Below are positions 59,401 to 64,000 of a stretch of DNA of 64,000 nt, piece by piece. Source of the stretch: Megamerina dolium (Eukaryota; Arthropoda; Insecta; Diptera; Megamerinidae). A program made the translations under genes and the position numbers. Each line of letters begins with the position of its first letter. Positions within the stretch are counted from its first letter, which is position 1. The DNA is taken from NCBI GenBank assembly GCA_963854835.1, contig OY978526.1, positions 37,982,501-38,046,500 of the forward strand. The letters run 5' to 3'. The notes under the pieces are model-generated. The model was given only the letters and a program-made list of their open reading frames with translations. It made no database searches and was not told the origin of the DNA.

Positions 59401-62400
59401 GCGGACGGAGGTAGGATGAAGAAAGTTACTTAGATGATAGGAGTAACCTTCTGGATAAGTGTCGGATAATTAAAACATACTCGTATGTTAGACCTATAGT
59501 TTCTGAATTTTTTTTCAAATTTGCCATTTTACAATTCAGATATTATTTTAGTAATATTTACAATAAATATCAGGCTATTATTTAATATTACCATAAACAC
59601 TGTCTTCATTTATATAGAATCAGATAGCATTTTCAAATGCTTCAGGCCTGTATTGGACGAGTAGGTTTTTGTTTTGTAAACTTTTTTTTTTGTTTATTTC
59701 TAATTTTGATTTAGATAGTGAAAAAAATGCAAGAAATACTTTTGCAGCAACAACAAAACTACTACAACTAAACTAAATCAGGTGTTTGCTTTCTACGCAC
59801 TCATGTTCAATTACACATCTATTTACTAAATAAATTGTTCAGATGCATTCATTTGTAACTAATACACACAATTCGTCGTTGCGCAACATTCGAATCAATT
59901 CTTCAACTTGTTCAATTACTAACGTTTCTGTTTTTCTTTACAATTGATTGATTCTTTGCAGTTGACGCTGTTGAAGTTGAGGCCTAAAGATTTGTGTCTG
60001 TGTTATTGATTTGATGCGGATTTTCATACATTTTTATTTTTTTTGTTCTTGTTCTTGAAAAGAAATGAAATCAAAAGACTTAAAAAATAGACAACGATAC
60101 TACACGATACGACACGAGTTTAACGAATCTAAGCCCAATACACAACATGAGACATGTGTACGCACGCGTATTTACGCTCATTTCACTACAACACAACACA
60201 AAAACTAACAAAATTAAACACAAAAAAACAAAAAAAAAAACAAAAATAAAACATGAACTCGAATATTAATTACATAATGCACACGTTTTCTAACAAAAGT
60301 GAAGAAGATGAAGAATACAAAATTTAAACTTACTAAATAGTTTTTAATTTAGTGCACTAATATTTATTCGTAAATTTTTATATAACATTTATCTACTATC
60401 TGTATACTTACTATTAATTTTGGAAATGTCTTAAACATACAAATTTTTTGGTTTGTCCTAAAACGACATTTTGTGAATTTTGTTGCCATTTTGAGAAATA
60501 TATATGTATTTATATATGTATATATAAATTAACTGATTGATACATATAAATTGAAAAAAAAAAACAACATTCAATATGTACCGAAAATGATGTGTTTTTC
60601 ATTTAGCGGGGCATGGGATATTCTCGGTTGATTTAATGTGTACTTGTACAAACTGATAAATTATTATAATATTTTAGGTGATAGGACAACACATTTTTGG
60701 TGGCCTTGACCTAGTAATTGTGTGCGTTTTATTTGAAATATCCCATATTGATATTGATATTGAACCTACAAGGGTTTATTGACGTTTGTAGTTTTAGAGT
60801 ATTGCTTAAATATGTCGATAGGAAGCATATCACAGCACGACAAAATATTTAATTATTCATTCATCCTTAATCATTCATAAAATTTGTGAATTCACTCTGA
60901 ATTTATTGAATTTTTTGGCATTGTGACAAAAAATATAAATATGGGGCTTTTCCATTAATCACCGATCTATTGATATTAGAAAACAAAGATCTCACCACCA
61001 TGGTTTTATGTTAAAGTGCCTGGGTTGTCAAGCATAGTCATGTCACCATGAATAGATTAATAGAAGATGTATGAAAATCTCAGGCCGAGCTTCACATCTT
61101 GTCTATCTGCAAAACAAGTACTTCGAGCGGCTAATAAGCGCACCAGCTTCAGGAAAATTATTAACAAATTCTGGATTCTACAAAGCAAGAATATACGTAG
61201 TTTTGTGTCGGACCCCCTGACGACTGCACCAGGAACTTACTATAAACATACGAGTAAATTAGTGAAGTAATAGGTTTGCATTTATATTCCTTTTTATGTT
61301 GATGCACTTTATGTAGTTCTAACATGTATTTATGTCGAACCCCTTATTGTAGGAAACCCAGTGTTTACTAACATAATATTAGTTTAGCTTTTACACACTA
61401 GCTGGGATCTTTTTGATTTTGCATCGGTGCAACAGCTCAAAGTAAGTGCAAAGTAGTGCAAGTGCATTAGATGGCACTTTTTACTAAAATTAATACAATT
61501 TAATGTACACTATTAATTTTTTTACTTTTTTACAGCAACAAAGTGCTGTGAAGAAATAACATTTGTTTGTTATTTTGATTGTTTGCACCACAGTCGAACA
61601 AAAAGAACTCAGCTATTGTCTGCATTTTTGCAAAGTTTTTGAACAAACACAAAAATTACTATTTACGTTGCATCTGTACATTTTTTGCTACTTTAATGTT
61701 TTTGCATTGTTTTTGTTTTTTGTATTGCAAAACAAAGTCCTTTTCGAAATCTTCAAAAAAAAAATCCTCTCCACAAAAGGAAGCAATTAAATGGACACGA
61801 ATGGCATGAGTATGCCAAATGTAAGTAATCTGTATAACAGAGTAGTATACAAATACAGTGTAGGTTTAAAAAGTACCTATTATAAATTACTATAAATTAC
61901 TAGTTTTCCGACTATTATGAAGGGTGAAAGACAAGAAAAGTAAGCACGATAAGCATTATCTATATTATTGTTTTTTGCAAGAAACCTTGCATACGAATGT
62001 CAAACAATTCTTACTTTTTAGTGCCCGATTTGGATCCATTTCGACCATCCAGGAAATTCTCTGAACCCAAGTCTGCGGAAGATGTAAAGCAGGATGACAT
62101 CAAGGAGAAGCAACGTCTGCGTCGTGAACATTTAATGACTGTCAATGAAGAAGATTTAGATGAAATTGAATTGGAAAAAAAGAACGCCCAGCGTATTGAC
62201 GATATTAAACACAATGAAGAGGAGTATGTATAGTCGATTGACTGGCTATATTGCAAATTTTCGACGTTTTTGATTTTGTGAAATTTGTTTTTAATTTTTT
62301 TTTTTCAATTTTCATCAAATAAATATATATGTCTGTACTTTTGAAGGGATGCACAAGATGAGGAAGATCGACGAAGGATTGAAGAAGAAGCCAGGTTAGC

Positions 62401-63058
62401 TGAGGCAGCAAAACAAAAACGTATAGCGGCACAAAAGCGTATCGCCGAGGAAGAGCGTTTAGCTGAGGAAGCACGTTTAGAAGAGGAAACTCGTTTACAT
62501 GAAGCAGCTCGCTTAGCCGCAGAAGAGCGTTTAGCTGAGGAGGCACGTCTAGAAGAGGAAACTCGTTTACATGAAGCAGCTCGCTTAGCTGAGGAAGCAC
62601 GTTTAGCTGAGAAAGCACGTTTGGCAGAAGAAAATCGTAAAGCTGAACAAGCTCGTTTAGCCGAAGAAGCTCGCTTAGCCGAGGCGGAACGCAGGGCTGA
62701 AGAGGCCAGACTTGAAGCCGAACAACGAATGCTAGAGCAAGAACTAAATCGTTTGGCCGAGCTTGAAAGACAAGCCGAAGAAGAACGCGAAATTGAGCAT
62801 GCACGTCAAGCTGCTGAATTGGCTGAAATTGCTCGCCAAGAAGCAGAAATTGCTGCTGAAGAGTTAAAGCATATTCAAGAAGCCGACAGATATTCGCATC
62901 CTATTGTTGATGAACCGCAAACTCCGGTTGAGGACTTACGTCAAGAGCCTACTATCGAATTAACCACCAACATTGATGAAATCAGATCCGAAACCACTGA
63001 TGCAACTGGCGAAACTGAATATGAAACGGAAGAAGAGGAGGAAACAGACGAAGAATAA
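50350..63058 (+). CDS. Mf: Myofilin-like muscle protein gene, long isoform, 643 aa
   Basis: Eight exons join in one frame: 50350-50424, 56755-56772, 57147-57644, 57745-57857, 57916-58046, 58219-58401, 62022-62223 and 62347-63058 (644 codons). The N-terminal 200 residues are rich in Tyr, Ser, Arg and Pro (TRVISSP and YYSSYLPSS repeats). The middle ([20 protein letters not shown]) looks conserved. The end is a long charged helix of RLAEEA-type repeats, a coiled coil or single alpha-helix, then an acidic tail. I recall Drosophila Myofilin, a thick-filament protein, as having this first exon and the alternative 136-residue end; that identification is from memory. The other 3' ends are listed separately. 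Confidence 0.6.
50425..53104 (+). other. First intron of the muscle gene
   Basis: AT-rich with many simple repeats, including a GCTGCTGCT run near 51957 and T tracts near 52575. No nested gene or identifiable transposon. Enhancers would be expected here in a muscle gene but cannot be recognised. Confidence 0.45.
53105..53515 (+). CDS. Mf: Alternative terminal exon A (short myofilin-type isoform, 161 aa)
   Basis: A phase-0 acceptor (GGCATTGCAG) opens a 136-codon frame ending at TGA. Joined to the first exon it gives 161 residues, near the size I remember for the original 20-kDa myofilin. It begins [20 protein letters not shown] and has [19 protein letters not shown], a dense, evenly conserved-looking sequence with many Arg and Pro. 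AATAAA occurs near 53880. Confidence 0.68.
   Translation, partial: TRPPIDWEKCPYVPRPSLISEPITAFGSRRPEREQRKRSILDPINRAAIKPSYEVLLQPIKPYVPARDQNRERILGMVRQHIDTVEAGGSTAARTSRDSIDTVLPRLHRAASANLPVHRETYRNDRSGALVTKYTY
54098..54415 (+). CDS. Mf: Alternative terminal exon B (Ser/Gly/Tyr-rich isoform end)
   Basis: A phase-0 acceptor (AACTGCAG) opens a 105-codon frame. It begins [13 protein letters not shown] and turns into low-complexity Ser, Tyr, Thr and Gly ([19 protein letters not shown]), ending RHFSFHV. AATAAA near 54842 would end the transcript. It could join exon 1 directly, or follow an exon A read with another donor; the first is simplest. Confidence 0.55.
   Translation, partial: TPRLDLCTDRPGQHRSRNSSDYSYTYKTNVERNAYDSSNPYGRPERSSYSSTVESSSRSGPGGSYNYNTERSTTTGGGPGGYSYSSTTSGSLPGGTKYRHFSFHV
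54416..56754 (+). other. Intron of the muscle gene with a TTAA-flanked MITE
   Basis: Apart from the 3' UTR of terminal exon B and the MITE at 55776-56430, nothing is recognisable. Confidence 0.45.
55776..56430. mobile_element. TTAA-flanked MITE, piggyBac-type target
   Basis: Perfect inverted ends GGGGTTACACCACTGTAGA (left) and the same sequence inverted at the right, each flanked by TTAA (55772-55775 and 56431-56434). At 655 bp with no complete transposase it is non-autonomous. TTAA duplication points to a piggyBac-class transposase. Confidence 0.82.
56755..56772 (+). CDS. Mf: 18-nt microexon of the muscle gene
   Basis: Between TTATTTCAG and GTAAGTATG lie 18 bases encoding YPSYSR, phase 0 at both sides. 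Splice signals are strong, and YPSY fits the Tyr/Ser-rich style of the next exon. Skipping it would keep the frame. Confidence 0.6.
57147..57644 (+). CDS. Mf: Tyr/Ser/Arg-rich exon of the muscle gene
   Basis: The 166-codon exon is phase 0 at both ends (acceptor CCACTAG, donor GTGAGT). It has repeated TRVI(R/S)SP motifs and a run of YYSSYLPSS units produced by a 27-bp repeat. Such low-complexity Tyr/Ser/Pro sequence is typical of insect structural proteins. Confidence 0.65.
57745..58401 (+). CDS. Mf: Middle exons of the muscle gene (57745-57857, 57916-58046, 58219-58401)
   Basis: The three exons encode [19 protein letters not shown], then [19 protein letters not shown] and [20 protein letters not shown]. 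Phases are 0-2, 2-1 and 1-1, so the third exon can be skipped without a frame change. They lack low complexity and look like the conserved part of the protein. Confidence 0.65.
58402..59961 (+). other. Intron before terminal exon C
   Basis: AT-rich intron with no recognisable content. Confidence 0.4.
59962..59987 (+). CDS. Mf: Alternative terminal exon C
   Basis: A strong acceptor (TTCTTTGCAG) in phase 1 adds VDAVEVEA and a stop after the exon ending at 58401. The resulting isoform has 347 residues (348 codons counted with stop) and lacks the charged-helix tail. AATAAA near 60245 follows. Confidence 0.5.
59988..61790 (+). other. 3' UTR of isoform C and intron
   Basis: Besides the candidate polyadenylation signal near 60245 and AT-rich sequence, nothing recognised. 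ORFs at 61067-61270 and 61563-61809 look random. Confidence 0.4.
61791..61820 (+). other. Candidate alternative first exon
   Basis: ATG starts a ten-codon frame ([10 protein letters not shown]) followed directly by a consensus donor GTAAGTAAT. It could be a first exon from an internal promoter that makes only the charged-helix end. However, it ends in phase 0 while the next exon (62022) needs phase 1, so a simple join does not keep this frame; use as a non-coding leader is possible. Confidence 0.25.
62022..63058 (+). CDS. Mf: Charged-helix 3' end (terminal exon D, two exons)
   Basis: Exons 62022-62223 (phase 1 in, 2 out) and 62347-63058. The first encodes [20 protein letters not shown] and acidic helical sequence; the second is a long run of RLAEEA-like heptads with Ala, Glu, Arg and Leu, then [20 protein letters not shown] and an extremely acidic end (EEEEETDEE). 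It would give an extended helix or coiled coil suited to filament association. A 72-bp stretch is tandemly duplicated inside it. AATAAA near 63302 fits the end. Confidence 0.68.
62450..62593 (+). repeat. 72-bp tandem duplication in the charged helix
   Basis: GAAGAGCGTTTAGCTGAGG starts at 62450 and again at 62522; the two 72-bp copies differ at only a few positions. Each encodes 24 residues, so the helix grew without a frame change. Confidence 0.85.
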
Positions 63059-64000
63059 GAGTGAAATCAAAACAATATTTTGGTGCGGCAACGATACTTA
63101 AGGAACAACTATTTTTTTTATAAACAATCGATTTGAATTATTTTTGAAAACAACATGTGTTCAATGCATATGAAACAATTATTGCTGAATTTTCTTATGC
63201 TATTACGACATTTAGATAATACTAGTTCTGCACCTACATATGTATGTATGCATATACGTATTTGGTAGATGGGGAATTTGATTTCAACCTTCATATAAAA
63301 TTAATAAAGTAATACAGAAAAAACTCGTTGTAGGTATGATGACATAGTAATCGTATATTAGATCATACATGTATTTTAAAGTGTATGCAAGTGTACAATG
63401 TTCATATTGTCAATTACCTACACACATACATGCATACATACATATATAGTGCATTTTTCTGTCTATAGTTATTTGTCTTCCCCAATATTTTCATTATTTA
63501 TAACAATTAAAAAAATTTATTTATTTATTCATAAATTAATAAATGATTTTATTCACGAAAAATTACGAAATACTAATTTGTGTGTATTTTCCTTTTAAGT
63601 AATGTGTCGAAAACAAATTCTCAAATGTTACCGATTGTTAAAATAAAAGATATTTCTTTGTGAATTGCAAACGTAATATCGGACTAGCTAGTTTGAAAAT
63701 TTTAGAATATTGCACTCTTAAATCTTGAATGTAAGGGATTCAAGCGATTTACCATTTCAGCCAAGATGCTTTCTGAAATATTCAATTTAATATCTAACAT
63801 CATTATATTCTTCATTTCAGAACTGTCGTTTATTAAGTTTATTAAGTTGTTTATTCAACTGTTTTATTACACGGAATGTATATTGTGGTTAACGCTTACC
63901 TAAATTCCTTTTGAAAGATATCCATTATTTATTGCTAGATGATCGACGTTTTGAAAGTCTATATAGGAATAATTTTTTAGGTGGGATCAAAGTTTTTTCC
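63059..64000. other. 3' flank of the muscle gene
   Basis: 3' UTR with AATAAA near 63302 and another near 63643, then AT-rich sequence to the window end. No further gene recognised. Confidence 0.45.

Noticed and set aside
61563..61809. Overlapping 75- and 76-codon ORFs upstream of the charged-helix exons
   Set aside because: Phe/Lys-rich readings of AT-rich DNA in two frames, with no splice consistency.
62205..62804. 199-codon minus-strand Leu-rich ORF opposite the charged-helix exon
   Set aside because: Antisense of repetitive Glu/Ala/Arg codons; the plus strand has matching splice phases.

Overview
The window is AT-rich eukaryotic DNA from a higher dipteran. Introns are short with GT/AG ends, and the genes are insect genes: a Spc105R/KNL1-type kinetochore protein and a muscle gene that looks like Myofilin. 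A tRNA-headed SINE resembles one I remember as common in tephritid fruit flies, so a tephritid is my best guess. That is inference; no species name can be read from the sequence.

Layout. (1) 1-11.25 kb is nested LTR retrotransposons. A BEL/Pao element, decayed and lacking its reverse transcriptase, runs off the left edge. Beside it is a nearly intact 6-kb Ty3/gypsy element with two 438-bp LTRs (3 differences), a 4-bp target duplication, a tRNA-Leu primer site and a clear gag/pol -1 frameshift signal. (2) 11.3-13.7 kb holds a possible solo LTR and a decayed non-LTR element on the minus strand. (3) 16.9-21.3 kb is Spc105R on the plus strand; I could join ten exons into one 1264-codon frame. (4) 21.5-26.0 kb is a repeat cluster: the SINE, a foldback-like element with long inverted arms around five 94-bp GC-rich units, a jockey-type RT fragment and a deleted mariner. 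(5) 26.3-28.5 kb is an unrecognised 399-aa gene. (6) 29.2-34.3 kb, minus strand, is a 259-aa secreted or single-pass membrane protein whose 5.8-kb-distant first exon is separated by a 4.2-kb intron carrying transposon remains. (7) 35.5-42.2 kb is again repeats: a MITE family, two copies of a TATACCC-ended repeat, a 118-bp Harbinger-like MITE and an RTE-type element. (8) 42.4-44.4 kb is a Cys/Lys-rich 573-aa gene with five 21-aa repeats. (9) 46.4-49.3 kb holds a MITE and a complete Tc1-family transposon with an open transposase. (10) 50.35-63.06 kb is a muscle-type gene with one shared first coding exon, an 18-nt microexon and at least four alternative 3' ends, including a long Ala/Glu/Arg coiled-coil end.

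The host genes do not form an obvious functional unit. The transposable elements sit between them or in introns, and no host coding exon that I reconstructed is interrupted. All exon joins were made by hand from splice signals and frame; every multi-exon model given keeps one open frame and a length divisible by three, but no transcript evidence was available.
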